Shown: positions 35,399 through 45,102, numbered from the stretch's first letter. The stretch: 64,000 bases of DNA from Tepidamorphaceae bacterium (GCA_028279445.1 JANQNT010000023.1:586007-650006); one strand, 5' to 3'. Numbers and translations: made by a program. The notes: generated from the sequence alone by a model not told the origin.

Positions 35399-35709
35399 TA
35401 GAGCATGTCTTGCCTTGATTGGAGCGATTTGATGGACGGGATTTTGCGCGCTCCACAAGCAAACACCGCAGCGCGATGCAGCGCATCGGGCGAGGATTTT
35501 TGTGCCGTGGAGCGCGCAAAAGATCGCCAAGCCGGAAGTTGTAACAAACCGATGAAGAACGACTATTCGCAATCGTCCGAGCTTGTTCTTTTCCGCCCCG
35601 GACGGCGTTGCGCGACGCTAGCGGTGATGACACCGCGTCGCTTCACGCGCCTTGCCGGCACGAAAAACTCCGGCGCTCAAACGATTCAATCAAGGCAAGG
35701 CATGCTCTA
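35399..35709. mobile_element. MITE-like element with 22-bp terminal inverted repeats
   Basis: tagagcatgtcttgccttga (35399-) is matched in reverse complement with one mismatch over 22 bases by the segment 35688-35709. Inside, TTTTGCGCGCTCCAC (35442-35456) and GTGGAGCGCGCAAAA (35507-35521) form a perfect 15-bp stem. The element ends three bases before the lpxK start, so its last AAGG (35697-35700) is the only possible ribosome site. It is a non-coding insertion into the usually tight waaA-lpxK junction and accounts for the whole gap. Confidence 0.75.
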
Positions 35710-35712
35710 ACA

Positions 35713-36759
35713 ATGCGTGCGCCGGAATTCTGGTCACAGGCGGACCCTCACCTGCTGGCACGATTGCTGGCACCGGCCGGGTTGATCTATTCGACCGCCG
35801 CCGAACTGAGATTGCGCATGGTGCGGCCGTTCCGGCCGCTGCAGCCGGTGATCTGCATCGGCAACCCGACGCTTGGCGGCGCGGGAAAAACGCCCGTCGC
35901 CATCGCGATTGCCCGCAGGCTGCGCAGGCGGCGGCTGAAACCGGGCTTCCTGTCACGCGGCTACGGCGCGACCATAACCAGGCCCACGCTGGTGCCGCGC
36001 GAGGGACGCGCCATCGACTACGGCGACGAGCCCATGCTGCTGGCCAAGGTGGCGCCGACGGTGGTTTCGCCCAACCGCGCCTGGGGGGCCGAACTGCTGG
36101 GCGACTCCGGTATCGACGTCATCGTCATGGATGACGGCTTTCAGAACCCGTCCATCACCAAGGACCTGTCGATCCTCGTCGTCGATGCCCAGACCGGGAT
36201 CGGCAACGCCCAGGTGTTCCCGGCCGGTCCGTTGCGCATGCGCATTGCGCCACAGATCGCCCTGGCCGATGCAGTGATCGTGCTCGGCAATGGCGAGGCG
36301 GCCGAGCCGGTGGCTTCGCAGGCGCGCCTGCGCGGCCTCCCGGTGATCCGCGGGCATCTCAAGCCGGACTCCTCGCGCATGGCGGGCCTGGCCGGCAAAC
36401 GGGTCTTTGCCTTCGCGGGCATCGGCCGGCCACAAAAGTTCTTCGACACCTTGCGCGCCGGCGGCGCGGATGTTGTCGGGGTGCGGGAATTCGACGACCA
36501 CCACCCCTACAGCGATGCCGACGCCGCAGTGCTGCGCGACCTGGCGCGGGCGCGCGACGCGGTGCTGGTGACGACGCAGAAGGACGCGGTCCGGCTGGTC
36601 GGCTCACGACCGCTGGAAGCGTTGAGGCGGCGCTGCAAGGTGTTACCGGTGACAGCCGCATTCGACCGGGTCGCAGACCACCAGCTATCCGTGCTGCTCA
36701 AGACGCTGCCACCGGTACACCGCCGGCCGCCGACTTCGCGGACCATCGCTGCGGATTGA
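35713..36759 (+). CDS. lpxK: Tetraacyldisaccharide 4'-kinase
   Basis: A 348-residue membrane-associated P-loop kinase that phosphorylates the 4' position of the lipid A precursor. The P-loop is GNPTLGGAGKTPVAIAIA (about 50-67), and the conserved DDGFQ motif (MDDGFQNP) and DHHPYSDAD are present. The N-terminal 35 residues (LLAPAGLIYSTAAELRLRM) form the amphipathic membrane anchor. ATG 35713 is directly behind a MITE-like element. The last gene of the lipid A group. Confidence 0.93.
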   Translation: MRAPEFWSQADPHLLARLLAPAGLIYSTAAELRLRMVRPFRPLQPVICIGNPTLGGAGKTPVAIAIARRLRRRRLKPGFLSRGYGATITRPTLVPREGRAIDYGDEPMLLAKVAPTVVSPNRAWGAELLGDSGIDVIVMDDGFQNPSITKDLSILVVDAQTGIGNAQVFPAGPLRMRIAPQIALADAVIVLGNGEAAEPVASQARLRGLPVIRGHLKPDSSRMAGLAGKRVFAFAGIGRPQKFFDTLRAGGADVVGVREFDDHHPYSDADAAVLRDLARARDAVLVTTQKDAVRLVGSRPLEALRRRCKVLPVTAAFDRVADHQLSVLLKTLPPVHRRPPTSRTIAAD

Positions 36760-36828
36760 ATGAAGCGCCGGTTCGAAGCATCTCGCCTTTCGCGAAACCG
36801 CTCAGTCAGCTCTATCTATTTGTTTTTA

Positions 36829-36874
36829 GGCATGTTCTTGTCCGAAAATCGCGCACACTTTTCGGGAACATGCC
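36829..36874. terminator. Two-part hairpin between lpxK and DUF2093
   Basis: GGCATGTTC (36829-36837) pairs with GAACATGCC (36866-36874), and within it CCGAAAA (36842-36848) pairs with TTTTCGG (36859-36865). It is preceded by a run of T on the + strand and sits between two convergent genes, touching the DUF2093 stop, so a bidirectional terminator is likely. The inner core is the same as in the 10200 and 63740 repeats. Confidence 0.7.
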
Positions 36875-37087
36875 TTAGCGCAGCTCGCTTTCGCGGCGGA
36901 AGGCTGCGGCGGCATCGGCGTAGGGCTCCTGGCGTTCGACGCTCCAGTAGCGCAGTTCCTCGATGGGGATCGGCATTCCGGTCACCGCGCAGCGCACATA
37001 GGAGCCCGACTTGATGACCTGATAGTCACCATCGAGGTAGCGCAGTTGCGCCTCGTTGCCCGGCACGGGTTTGTCCATGCGGTTCAT
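36875..37087 (-). CDS. DUF2093 domain protein
   Basis: A 70-residue protein with the DUF2093 core PGNEAQLRYLDGDYQVIKSGSYVRCAVTGMPIPIEELRYWSVERQEPYADAAAAFRR. The family occurs in Hyphomicrobiales next to lpxK and xseA; function unknown. It is small, single-domain and cytoplasmic, with one Cys. ATG 37087 has AGGTGAG about ten bases before it; a longer frame lacks similarity. Convergent with lpxK across a hairpin. Confidence 0.88.
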   Translation of the reverse strand: MNRMDKPVPGNEAQLRYLDGDYQVIKSGSYVRCAVTGMPIPIEELRYWSVERQEPYADAAAAFRRESELR

Positions 37088-37170
37088 GGTTGATCGCTCA
37101 CCTGTTGACCGGGGTTGAGAATAGCGCCGCGCGACACCGCCTGCCAGACCCGGATGTGCTTTCTTGCTTT

Positions 37171-37337
37171 GGCCATAGCCAGCCCGCTCCCCCAGCCCAA
37201 CCACGCTTCCTTGCTCAGGCGGTTCCAGCCCTCACCCCCTCCCGACCACCCACGGGAGTATCCTGCATGGGTGGTCGGGAGGGGGTGAGGGCCGGTGCAG
37301 CAGGAAAGCAAGAATGGGGAGCGGGCTGACTATGGCC
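37171..37337. repeat. Nested palindrome with a 25-bp perfect stem
   Basis: 37228-37252 is the exact reverse complement of 37268-37292 (25 bases, starting gccctcaccccctcccgacc), around a 15-base loop. Outside it, ggccatagccagcccgctcc (37171-) pairs with the segment 37316-37337 with one mismatch in 22. It lies in the gap between DUF2093 and xseA (both leftward). The arms do not match the other repeats in this window. It could block read-through from xseA or be a transposon-derived palindrome. Confidence 0.75.
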
Positions 37338-37360
37338 TCAGAAAGAAACCGCCAGGCGGC

Positions 37361-38797
37361 TCAATCAAACAGGCTGCCCTGCCCACCACCACGGCCGGTG
37401 TCGTCGCTCCTGGGCTTTCGCTTCGGCTTTATGGTAGCCGGTGCGTCCCCGTCAGTGAGACTCGCACCCACCCGCCCGTCGGCGAACTCGATGTCGAAGG
37501 CGACCGCCCTGCGCGCCGCTTTGACATTGGAAATCAGCCCGCCATCGGCATCGCGCACCAGAGCGAAGCCGCGCGCCAGCGTGGCGCGGTGGCCGAGCGT
37601 GGCAAGCAGGCGGCGGGAGCGCTCCAGGCGGTCCGCGCGACGCTGTGCATCAGCGCGTGCCGCACGCGCCAGCCGCCCGCGCAGTTCCTCCAGCCTACGG
37701 CGGGGCAATTCCGTGATCCGATCGAGCCGGGGCATGGCGCGGTGCAGGGCCGTCAGCGTGCGCTCGCGCTCGCGCAGGGAGCGGTGCAGCGCCGGGGCCA
37801 GCCGCGTCGTCGCGGTGTCGAGGCGCTGGCGCGGAACGGCCAGCAGGTCCTCAAGCCGCGGCACGCCACGGGCGGCGGCACGCAGGGCGGTGCGCTTTTC
37901 CTCCAGCGCCCGCGACAGGCGGCGGCGGCCGCGCGCGCCCAGTTCCTCGACGGTTGCCAGCAGTTCCGCACGAACAGGCAACGCCATCTCGGCGGCCGCC
38001 GTTGGCGTCGGTGCACGGCGATCCGAAGCGAAATCGATCAGCGTGGTGTCGGTCTCGTGGCCGACGGCGGAAATCAGCGGCACGGCGCTGGCGGCAGCCG
38101 CGCGCACGACGACCTCCTCATTGAACGCCCACAGGTCTTCCAGGCTGCCGCCGCCACGCGCGACGATGATCACGTCCGGTCGGGGTAAGGCGTTACCATC
38201 ACCGGCCGGCAACGCGTTCAGACCAGCAATCGCCTGCGCCACCTCCTCGGCCGCGCCCTCCCCCTGCACCCGCGCCGGCCAGACCAGCACACGGACGGGG
38301 AAACGGTCGGCCATGCGGTGCAAGATGTCGCGGATCACCGCCCCGGTCGGCGATGTCACCACGCCGATGGTGCGCGGCAGGAACGGTATGGCTTGCTTGC
38401 GGTCGTCGTCGAACAGGCCCTCGGCGGCGAGTTTCTTGCGGCGCTCCTCAAGCTGCGCCAGCAACGCGCCGACACCGGCGGGTTCAAGATCGTCGATGAC
38501 AATCTGATAGCCAGACCGCGCCGGATAGGTGGTCACCTTGCCGGTCGCCACCACCTCCAACCCCTCGTCGAGCCATTTCTCCAGCCGTTTGAAATTGCCG
38601 CGCCAGATGATCGCATCGATCTTGGCGTTCTCATCCTTGAGCCCGAAATAGCAGTGACCGGAGGCGTGCGGGCCGCGATAGCCGGAAATCTCGCCGCGCA
38701 AACGCACGCGCGGAAATGTCTCCTCCATGGTGCGTTTGATCACCTGGGAGATCTCCGAGACGGAGAATTCCGGCAGATTGCTCAGCGGTTCGGCCAT
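37361..38797 (-). CDS. xseA: Exodeoxyribonuclease VII large subunit
   Basis: A 478-residue catalytic subunit of exonuclease VII. It has the N-terminal OB-fold (about 10-105, [29 protein letters not shown]), the catalytic domain with [23 protein letters not shown] and [17 protein letters not shown], and a long helical tail (about 270-420). It works with XseB (23753-24013). ATG 38797 was chosen over the upstream TTG. It is divergent from purD. Confidence 0.94.
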   Translation of the reverse strand: MAEPLSNLPEFSVSEISQVIKRTMEETFPRVRLRGEISGYRGPHASGHCYFGLKDENAKIDAIIWRGNFKRLEKWLDEGLEVVATGKVTTYPARSGYQIVIDDLEPAGVGALLAQLEERRKKLAAEGLFDDDRKQAIPFLPRTIGVVTSPTGAVIRDILHRMADRFPVRVLVWPARVQGEGAAEEVAQAIAGLNALPAGDGNALPRPDVIIVARGGGSLEDLWAFNEEVVVRAAAASAVPLISAVGHETDTTLIDFASDRRAPTPTAAAEMALPVRAELLATVEELGARGRRRLSRALEEKRTALRAAARGVPRLEDLLAVPRQRLDTATTRLAPALHRSLRERERTLTALHRAMPRLDRITELPRRRLEELRGRLARAARADAQRRADRLERSRRLLATLGHRATLARGFALVRDADGGLISNVKAARRAVAFDIEFADGRVGASLTDGDAPATIKPKRKPRSDDTGRGGGQGSLFD

Positions 38798-38913
38798 CGC
38801 CAACGATTATTCCCGAAAAACGGCTCAATCCCGGTCGGCATACGGATGACCGACTCGGCGCGGCGATGCTACACAAGCATGCACACAAACACGATGCGAA
38901 CCGGAGATGACAG

Positions 38914-40185
38914 ATGCCGCAGACCGATGTGCTGCTGATCGGCGGCGGTGGGCGCGAACACGCGCTCGCCTGGGCGCTCACCGCAAGCCCGATTCTGGGC
39001 ACGCTGTATTGCGCGCCGGGCAATGCGGGCATCGCGGCACTCGCAACCTGCGTCGATATCGACGTGACCGACCATGATGCCGTGATCGCCTTCTGCAAGA
39101 AGACCGGTATCGACTTCGTCGTCGTGGGACCGGAGGCGCCGCTGGTCGCCGGTATGGTCGACGACCTCAGCGCAGCCGGTATCCGCGCCTTCGGCCCGAC
39201 ACGGGCCGCCGCGCAACTGGAAGGCTCCAAGGCCTTCACCAAGGCGCTGTGCGAGCGCTGCGGCATTCCCACGGCCGCCTATGGCCATTTCACGAATGCT
39301 GATGCGGCCAGGACCTATGTCCGCGAACAGGGCGCGCCCATCGTCATCAAGGCCGACGGGCTTGCCGCCGGCAAGGGGGTGACGGTCGCGCAGACGATGG
39401 AGGAGGCGCTTGCCGCGATCGACGCGCTGGCAGCCGATGGCAGCGACATTGTCGTCGAGGAGTGCCTGGTCGGCGAGGAAGCGAGCTTCTTCGCGCTGAC
39501 GGATGGGGTGAACATCCTGCCGCTGGCCACCGCCCAGGACCACAAGCGCGCCTTCGACGGCGACACCGGACCCAACACCGGCGGCATGGGCGCCTATTCG
39601 CCGGCACCGGTGATGACCGAAGCGCTGGTGGAGACAACCATGCGCACCATCATCGAACCCACCGTGCGCGGCATGGCGGATGCCGGAATGCCGTTCAAGG
39701 GGGTCCTCTACGCCGGCCTGATGATCACCGCCGAGGGGCCGAAGCTGATCGAATACAACATCCGCTTCGGCGATCCGGAATGCCAGGTACTGATGATGCG
39801 GCTGAAGGACGACCTGCTGCTGCTGATGCAGGGCACCGCCGACGGCACGCTGAACACGATGAGTGTCAGGTGGTACGACGACACCGCGCTCACCGTGGTG
39901 ATGGCGTCGAAGGGCTATCCCGGCGCTTACGAGAAGGGTAGCGAGATTTGCGGCCTGGAGGCGATCGGCGACGAGGCCACGGTGTTCCATGCCGGCACGT
40001 CGATGCGCGACGGCAAGCTGATCGCCACCGGTGGCCGGGTGCTGTGCGTCACCGGGCTTGGTGCGAACGTACGCGAGGCGGCGGACCGGGCCTACGCAGG
40101 CGTCGCGAAGATCGACTGGCCCGGCGGCTTCAACCGCAGCGACATCGGCTGGCAGGCCATCGCGCGCGAGGAGGATGCCGCGTGA
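38914..40185 (+). CDS. purD: Phosphoribosylamine-glycine ligase
   Basis: A 423-residue ATP-grasp ligase, second step in purine synthesis. Landmarks: [14 protein letters not shown] at the start, [19 protein letters not shown]-grasp [13 protein letters not shown] (about 145-157) and [13 protein letters not shown] (metal/ATP). Full length. Its TGA overlaps the GTG start of the next gene (GTGA), so the downstream hydrolase is translationally coupled. This ties three non-purine genes to a housekeeping promoter. Confidence 0.95.
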   Translation: MPQTDVLLIGGGGREHALAWALTASPILGTLYCAPGNAGIAALATCVDIDVTDHDAVIAFCKKTGIDFVVVGPEAPLVAGMVDDLSAAGIRAFGPTRAAAQLEGSKAFTKALCERCGIPTAAYGHFTNADAARTYVREQGAPIVIKADGLAAGKGVTVAQTMEEALAAIDALAADGSDIVVEECLVGEEASFFALTDGVNILPLATAQDHKRAFDGDTGPNTGGMGAYSPAPVMTEALVETTMRTIIEPTVRGMADAGMPFKGVLYAGLMITAEGPKLIEYNIRFGDPECQVLMMRLKDDLLLLMQGTADGTLNTMSVRWYDDTALTVVMASKGYPGAYEKGSEICGLEAIGDEATVFHAGTSMRDGKLIATGGRVLCVTGLGANVREAADRAYAGVAKIDWPGGFNRSDIGWQAIAREEDAA

Positions 40186-41114
40186 GCGACGACGAGGACA
40201 GCGACCTCGCCGACCTGTTCGAGGGCTTCGACTCCCGCTACGTCGAAACCGGCGAGGCGAAGCTGTTCTGCCGCATCGGCGGCGACGGACCGCCCTTGCT
40301 GTTGCTGCATGGTTATCCGCAGTGCCACGTCATGTGGCACAAGGTGGCGCCCGCGCTTGCCGAACGCTTCACCCTCGTCATCCCGGACCTGCGTGGTTAC
40401 GGCTGGAGTTTCGTGCCGCGCGACGAGGCGGATCACGCCCAAATGTCGAAGCGGGCCATGGCGCGCGACATGGTGCGGCTGATGGAGGAAATCGGGCACG
40501 CGCGATTTGCCCTTGCCGGTCATGATCGCGGCGGGCGTGTCGCCTACCGTCTGGCACTCGATCATCCCGGCCGGCTGACGAAGCTCGCGGTGCTCGACAT
40601 CGTGCCGACACACACCATGTGGAGCGAGCTCACCTCCAAGCTCGCCATGAAGACCTATCACTGGATGTTCCTGGCACAGCCCGAGCCGCTGCCGGAAACG
40701 CTGATCGGCCCGGCGGCGCGCTTCTATCTGGAAACCACCATCGCGAGCTGGACCAAAGCAAAGTCGATCGAGGCCTTCGATGAACGCGCCATGGAGCACT
40801 ACGCCCGCGCCTTCGTGACGCCGGAACGACTGCACGCCATGTGCGAGGACTACCGCTCAGGCGCCACCTGCGATTTCGAACACGACATGGCCGATGTCGC
40901 CGCCGGTAACACCATCGCCTGTCCGCTGCTCGCCATCTGGGGCGCGACGGGGATTCCGGCGCGTTCCGGCGACGACGTGGACAGCGATCCGCTGTCCGTG
41001 TGGCGGCGCTGGGCCGACGATGTGACCGGCGGGCCGTTGGACAGCGGCCACTTCCTCGCCGAGGAAGCACCGCAGGAAACAGCCACCGCGCTGCTGGATT
41101 TCCTGGGCCGATGA
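40182..41114 (+). CDS. Alpha/beta hydrolase, haloacetate-dehalogenase-like
   Basis: A 310-residue hydrolase. The nucleophile position is Asp in [18 protein letters not shown] (about residues 108-125), not Ser, and the oxyanion HGYPQ stretch, the [15 protein letters not shown] segment (halide/lid His-Trp) and the catalytic His in SGHFLAEE near the end match fluoroacetate dehalogenases and related Asp-based hydrolases. So dehalogenation of haloacetates, or hydrolysis of a similar ester/epoxide, is likely. GTG 40182 overlaps the purD stop. It is followed by ATGA overlap with the phosphotransferase. Confidence 0.82.
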   Translation: MSDDEDSDLADLFEGFDSRYVETGEAKLFCRIGGDGPPLLLLHGYPQCHVMWHKVAPALAERFTLVIPDLRGYGWSFVPRDEADHAQMSKRAMARDMVRLMEEIGHARFALAGHDRGGRVAYRLALDHPGRLTKLAVLDIVPTHTMWSELTSKLAMKTYHWMFLAQPEPLPETLIGPAARFYLETTIASWTKAKSIEAFDERAMEHYARAFVTPERLHAMCEDYRSGATCDFEHDMADVAAGNTIACPLLAIWGATGIPARSGDDVDSDPLSVWRRWADDVTGGPLDSGHFLAEEAPQETATALLDFLGR

Positions 41115-42310
41115 GCGTTGCCCGGCCGCAGCGCATCGACCGTCAGACCGCCTTCAGCGGCACGCGGCCCGTGGCGCCGGGTTTCGAGATCGATGCCCAC
41201 GCGCTGGCCGACTACCTGACGCCGCGCATCGAGGGGTTCGCCGGGCCGGTCACGCTGTCGCAGTTCAAGGGCGGCCAGTCGAACCCGACCTACGTGGTCG
41301 ACACGCCGGAACGCGCCTATGTGCTGCGCCGCAAGCCGCCCGGCGCGTTGTTGCCGTCGGCTCATGCGGTGGAGCGCGAATACCGCGTCATGGCCGCGCT
41401 TCACGCGACCGGCTTCCCGGTGCCGCGACCGTATCTGCTGTGCGGGGATGCGGACGTCATCGGCACGCCCTTCTACGTCATGGACAAGGTGGAGGGCGAC
41501 GTCGTCTGGGAGCCGCACTGCCCCGACATGGAACCGTCGGATCGCGCTGGTATCTACGAGTCGATGAACGCGGCGATCGCCACACTGCACAGCTATGACC
41601 CGGATGCGCTCGGGCTTGGCGATTTCGGCAGGCCGGAGAACTATCTCGCCCGGCAGGTCGCGCGCTGGTCGACGCAGTATGCCGCCTCGAAGACGCAGGA
41701 CATCGCCGAAATGGATGCGCTGATGGCCTGGCTGCCGGACAACCTGCCCGATAGCGGTCCGGCGCGGCTCGTGCATGGCGACTACCGGCTGGATAATCTG
41801 ATCCTGGCGCGGGAACGGGTCAGAAAACCGGAAGCCACTTTTCCTGACCCCGAGTCCTTGCCGGCGCGGGGTCCGGGCGGAAAACCGGTATCCACTTTTC
41901 CTGACCCCGCGCATCATCCTGCAGTCGTACGGGCTGTGTTGGACTGGGAACTCTCCACGCTCGGCGATCCGCTGGCCGACTTCACCTACCACCTGATGCA
42001 ATGGGTGATGCCGCCGACCGACGATGGCAGCGGCACGGGCAGCCTTGTGGGCCATGACCTTGCCGCCCTCGGTATCCCCGATCTTGAGACCTACGCGGCG
42101 CGCTATTGCGAACGCACAGGCCGCGATCGTCTCCCCGATCTCGACACGTATTTCGCCTACAACTTCTTCCGCCTCGCCGCGATCCTTCAGGGCATCGTCG
42201 GGCGGGTGCGCGAGGGAACCGCGACGAACCCCAACGCCGCCGCCATGGCGCGGCAGGTGCGCCCGCTGGCCCGGACCGGCTGGGCCTACGCTGAACGGGC
42301 CGGCGCATGA
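41111..42310 (+). CDS. Phosphotransferase family protein with repeat-derived insert
   Basis: A 399-residue aminoglycoside-phosphotransferase/choline-kinase-like protein of the type linked to acyl-CoA metabolism. It has FKGGQSNPTYVV (N-lobe), the Lys in YVLRRKPPG, the catalytic loop VHGDYRLDN (about 219-227) and the DWELSTLGDPLADFTYH motif (about 277-293). Between the last two are about 36 residues absent from the usual family spacing (about 235-271). At DNA level these carry two hairpins and resemble the window's intergenic repeat (see separate entry). Overlaps both neighbours by four bases. Confidence 0.83.
   Translation: MSVARPQRIDRQTAFSGTRPVAPGFEIDAHALADYLTPRIEGFAGPVTLSQFKGGQSNPTYVVDTPERAYVLRRKPPGALLPSAHAVEREYRVMAALHATGFPVPRPYLLCGDADVIGTPFYVMDKVEGDVVWEPHCPDMEPSDRAGIYESMNAAIATLHSYDPDALGLGDFGRPENYLARQVARWSTQYAASKTQDIAEMDALMAWLPDNLPDSGPARLVHGDYRLDNLILARERVRKPEATFPDPESLPARGPGGKPVSTFPDPAHHPAVVRAVLDWELSTLGDPLADFTYHLMQWVMPPTDDGSGTGSLVGHDLAALGIPDLETYAARYCERTGRDRLPDLDTYFAYNFFRLAAILQGIVGRVREGTATNPNAAAMARQVRPLARTGWAYAERAGA
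41815..41925 (+). repeat. In-frame copy of the intergenic repeat inside a coding sequence
   Basis: Hairpin 1 (41818-41849) pairs GGTCAG with CTGACC; hairpin 2 pairs GGAAAA (41879-41884) with TTTTCC (41896-41901). Both carry the gaaaaccgg...ccacttttc core. In hairpin 2 the core is followed ten bases later by gcatcatcctgca (41911-41923), the same element at the same spacing as in the intergenic copy at 10261-10301. The insertion keeps the reading frame open and is flanked by well-conserved kinase motifs. Confidence 0.75.
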
Positions 42311-43161
42311 GCACCGACACGATCCCGAACACGGGCACGGCGCTGGCACTATCGGGAGGCGGGGCGCGCGGCTTTGCGCATATCCCCGTCTGCGAAGCAT
42401 TCGACCGCGCCGGCGTGCGGCCTGCGGCGATCGCCGGCACCTCGATGGGCTCGGTGATCGGTGCGCTCTATGCCAGCGGCATGAGCGGCGCGACGCTGCG
42501 CAGCGAGGTGACCGCCATGTTCGCCAAGGCCACCGACGTAATGGGACGCATGGTGACGGCGCGGCGTAACCGCCCCGGCATCTTCCGCTTCAGCTTCGCC
42601 AACCCCTCCCCGCTCGACCCCAAGGCGCTGCTGGAAGCCTTCCTGCCCGACGACCTGCCCCCACGCATCGAGGACCTGGGCATCCCCTTCGCTGCCGTCG
42701 CGGTGGACTTTCACTCCGGCGAGGAGATCGTCTTCAGGGAGGGACCGCTGATCGCCGCGCTTGCAGCCTCGATCGCCTTTCCGCCGGTGATGCGTCCGGT
42801 GGAGATGAACGGCCATGTGCTGGTGGACGGCGGCGTCGCCAACCCGCTGCCGCACGACGTTGCCGGCGGCGAGGGGCTTGAGGTGGTGGCCAGCGACGTG
42901 GTGCTGCTGCCGCGTGTCGAACCGGGCAAGGTGCCCTCGCCGGTGCTCGGCCTCGTCGGCGCGGCGCAAATCCTCATGCAGGCGGTGACCCGCGCCAAGG
43001 CAGCCAGTTCGCCGCCGGCCCTGCTGGTGCGCCCCGACGTCAACGACTACGCCATGTTCGATTTTCTCAAGGCCGAGAAGATCATCGCGACCGGCGATGC
43101 AGCCGGCGCCGAGGTTGAGCAGTGGCTCAAACTCCACGCCTTGCCTGAAAGAAACCTCTGA
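42307..43161 (+). CDS. Patatin-like phospholipase (RssA-like)
   Basis: A 284-residue Ser-Asp dyad hydrolase. The oxyanion loop is LSGGGARGFAH (about 15-25), the nucleophile Ser is in GTSMGS (about 44-49) and the catalytic Asp in VDGGVANPLP (about 175-184). Members hydrolyse phospholipids or other acyl esters; the bacterial RssA-type role is unknown. ATG 42307 overlaps the phosphotransferase stop by four bases, ending the purD operon. The 3' end overlaps the convergent tadA gene by 35 bases. Confidence 0.87.
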   Translation: MSTDTIPNTGTALALSGGGARGFAHIPVCEAFDRAGVRPAAIAGTSMGSVIGALYASGMSGATLRSEVTAMFAKATDVMGRMVTARRNRPGIFRFSFANPSPLDPKALLEAFLPDDLPPRIEDLGIPFAAVAVDFHSGEEIVFREGPLIAALAASIAFPPVMRPVEMNGHVLVDGGVANPLPHDVAGGEGLEVVASDVVLLPRVEPGKVPSPVLGLVGAAQILMQAVTRAKAASSPPALLVRPDVNDYAMFDFLKAEKIIATGDAAGAEVEQWLKLHALPERNL

Positions 43162-43576
43162 GCAGGGCGGCTGCTTCGGCCTCGCCGATGCCGGAATAGA
43201 CTTCCGGCGCGTGATGGCAGGTGGGCTGGGTGAAGAAGCGCGGCCCGTGCTCCACCGCACCCATCTTCGGGTCGCCGGCGCCGAAATACAGCCTGCGGAT
43301 ACGCGCGAACGAAATCGCCGCCGCGCACATCGCGCAGGGCTCCAGCGTGACGTAGAGATCGCAGTCGGTGAGCCGTTCACTGCCGAGCTTGGCAGCCGCG
43401 GCACGGATCGCGATCAGTTCGGCATGGGCCGTGGGATCATGGTTGGTCAGCGTCAGATTGTGAGCGCGGGCGACCACTTCGCCGTCACGCACGACGACGC
43501 AGCCGACCGGCACCTCGCCGGCGTCGCGGGCCTTGCGCGCCTCATCCAGCGCCGCATCCATGAAGCCTGAAATCAT
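43127..43576 (-). CDS. tadA: tRNA adenosine(34) deaminase
   Basis: A 149-residue zinc deaminase that converts A34 of tRNA-Arg(ACG) to inosine. Zinc and catalytic residues are in the HAELIAI (about 50-56) and EPCAMCAAA (about 79-87) motifs. The start at 43576 ([13 protein letters not shown]) is used; an in-frame ATG five codons in is possible. It is divergent from rluB with 39 bases between, and overlaps the patatin gene tail by 35 bases on the other strand. Confidence 0.93.
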   Translation of the reverse strand: MISGFMDAALDEARKARDAGEVPVGCVVVRDGEVVARAHNLTLTNHDPTAHAELIAIRAAAAKLGSERLTDCDLYVTLEPCAMCAAAISFARIRRLYFGAGDPKMGAVEHGPRFFTQPTCHHAPEVYSGIGEAEAAALLRGFFQARRGV

Positions 43577-43615
43577 CGATCAACATTCGATTTCGTTTTG
43601 CGCTATCAAGCGCCC

Positions 43616-44476
43616 ATGAGCGACGATCAACCCAAACCGGGCGCGGGCGTCAAGCGCGGCGTGCGCATCGCCAAGCGCATCGCTGATGCCGGCATCTGTT
43701 CGCGCCGCGAGGCGGAAGCGCGCATTGCCGCCGGCCGCGTGACGTTGAACGGCAAGGTGATCGACAGCCCGGCGGTCAATGTGACGAAGCGCGACACCAT
43801 CACCGTCGACGGCAAGCCGCTGCCGGAACCGGAACGCAGCCGGCTTTGGCGCTATCACAAGCCCGCCGGTCTGGTCACCACCGCACGCGACCCGCAGGGC
43901 CGTCCGACGGTCTTCGATGCGCTGCCGAAGGAGTTGCCGCGCGTCGTCTCGGTGGGGCGTCTCGACATCAACACCGAAGGGCTGCTGCTGCTCACCAACG
44001 ACGGGGCGCTGGCCCGTGCGCTGGAACTCCCCGCCAGCGGATGGCTGCGACAGTACAGGGTGCGTGCCCACGGGCGCACCGACCAGACGGCTCTGGATAC
44101 GCTCGCCGAAGGGATCACCATCGAGGGCGTGCGCTACGGGCCGATCGATGCGGCGCTTGAGCGGGTACAGGGGACAAACTGCTGGCTGACGCTTGCGTTC
44201 GCGGAAGGCAAGAACCGGGAAGCCCGGCGCGTGCTGGACCATCTCGGGCTCAAGGTGAACCGGCTGATCCGCACCGATTTCGGACCCTTCGCCCTCGGCG
44301 ACCTCACGCGCGGCGACGTCGCCGAGGTGCCGAAGGCGGCGCTGGCGGAAGCGCTCGATGCGGCCGACGCGCAGGGGCCGCGCGTGCGGCTTCGCACAGG
44401 CCCGCGTCAGCCGCAGGCGAAACGCGCCCCCCGACGGGGCAAGCAGGCAGGACGTCGTGCGGATCGTCGGCGGTAG
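43616..44476 (+). CDS. rluB: 23S rRNA pseudouridine synthase (RluB family)
   Basis: A 286-residue RsuA/RluB-type enzyme with an S4 domain (about 15-65, [33 protein letters not shown]) and a catalytic domain with [18 protein letters not shown] (catalytic Asp), and [28 protein letters not shown] basic tail (about 260-286, [17 protein letters not shown]) should bind RNA. It isomerises a uridine in 23S rRNA. It overlaps the rsmD gene by 20 bases, which is common in rhizobia. Confidence 0.92.
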   Translation: MSDDQPKPGAGVKRGVRIAKRIADAGICSRREAEARIAAGRVTLNGKVIDSPAVNVTKRDTITVDGKPLPEPERSRLWRYHKPAGLVTTARDPQGRPTVFDALPKELPRVVSVGRLDINTEGLLLLTNDGALARALELPASGWLRQYRVRAHGRTDQTALDTLAEGITIEGVRYGPIDAALERVQGTNCWLTLAFAEGKNREARRVLDHLGLKVNRLIRTDFGPFALGDLTRGDVAEVPKAALAEALDAADAQGPRVRLRTGPRQPQAKRAPRRGKQAGRRADRRR

Positions 44477-45017
44477 GTTCAAGGGGCACGCCCTCGCCGC
44501 ACTGCCCGGCCGCGACACCCGCCCCACGTCCGATCGGCTGCGCGAGGCGATCTTCAACGTGCTGGAGCACGGCTACGGCGATCCGGTCGCCGGCGCGCGG
44601 GTGCTCGATCTGTTCGCCGGCACCGGCGCGCTCGGCATCGAGGCGCTGTCGCGCGGCGCGCGCTCGGCGCTGTTCGTCGAGCAGTCGACAGGCGCGCGCG
44701 GCGTCATCCGCCGCAACCTGGAAGCCATCGGCATCATGGGCCTGGCGCGTATCTCGAAACGCGACGTGACGCATCTGGGACCCGCCGGGGCGCAAGGCGG
44801 CTTCACGCTTTGCTTCGCCGATCCGCCTTATGGCGAGGGCATGAGCGACAAGGGGCTGATGGCGATCTCGCGCGGCGGCTGGCTCGCCGATGACGCGCTG
44901 GTGGTGCTGGAAGAGGCGAAATCCGCCAGGATCGCCGTGCCCGACGCATTCACAGTGGAAGAAACCCGCACCTACGGCGACACGCAGGTCGTTTTCCTGC
45001 GGTTCAACGGTTCCTGA
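44457..45017 (+). CDS. rsmD: 16S rRNA (guanine(966)-N2)-methyltransferase
   Basis: A 186-residue methyltransferase with the RsmD N-terminal [40 protein letters not shown] motif [20 protein letters not shown] (about 53-72) and catalytic [12 protein letters not shown] 44457 is preceded by caggcagga; it begins 20 bases before the rluB stop, and no later start is sensible. Good family length. Confidence 0.92.
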   Translation: MRIVGGRFKGHALAALPGRDTRPTSDRLREAIFNVLEHGYGDPVAGARVLDLFAGTGALGIEALSRGARSALFVEQSTGARGVIRRNLEAIGIMGLARISKRDVTHLGPAGAQGGFTLCFADPPYGEGMSDKGLMAISRGGWLADDALVVLEEAKSARIAVPDAFTVEETRTYGDTQVVFLRFNGS

Positions 45018-45102
45018 TCACCACCGCGCTCGACGCACAGCCGATCACGGCACACTCCGCATCACTCCGGACGGCACGTTGTGCCTGATCCGGGGTGGTT
45101 GT

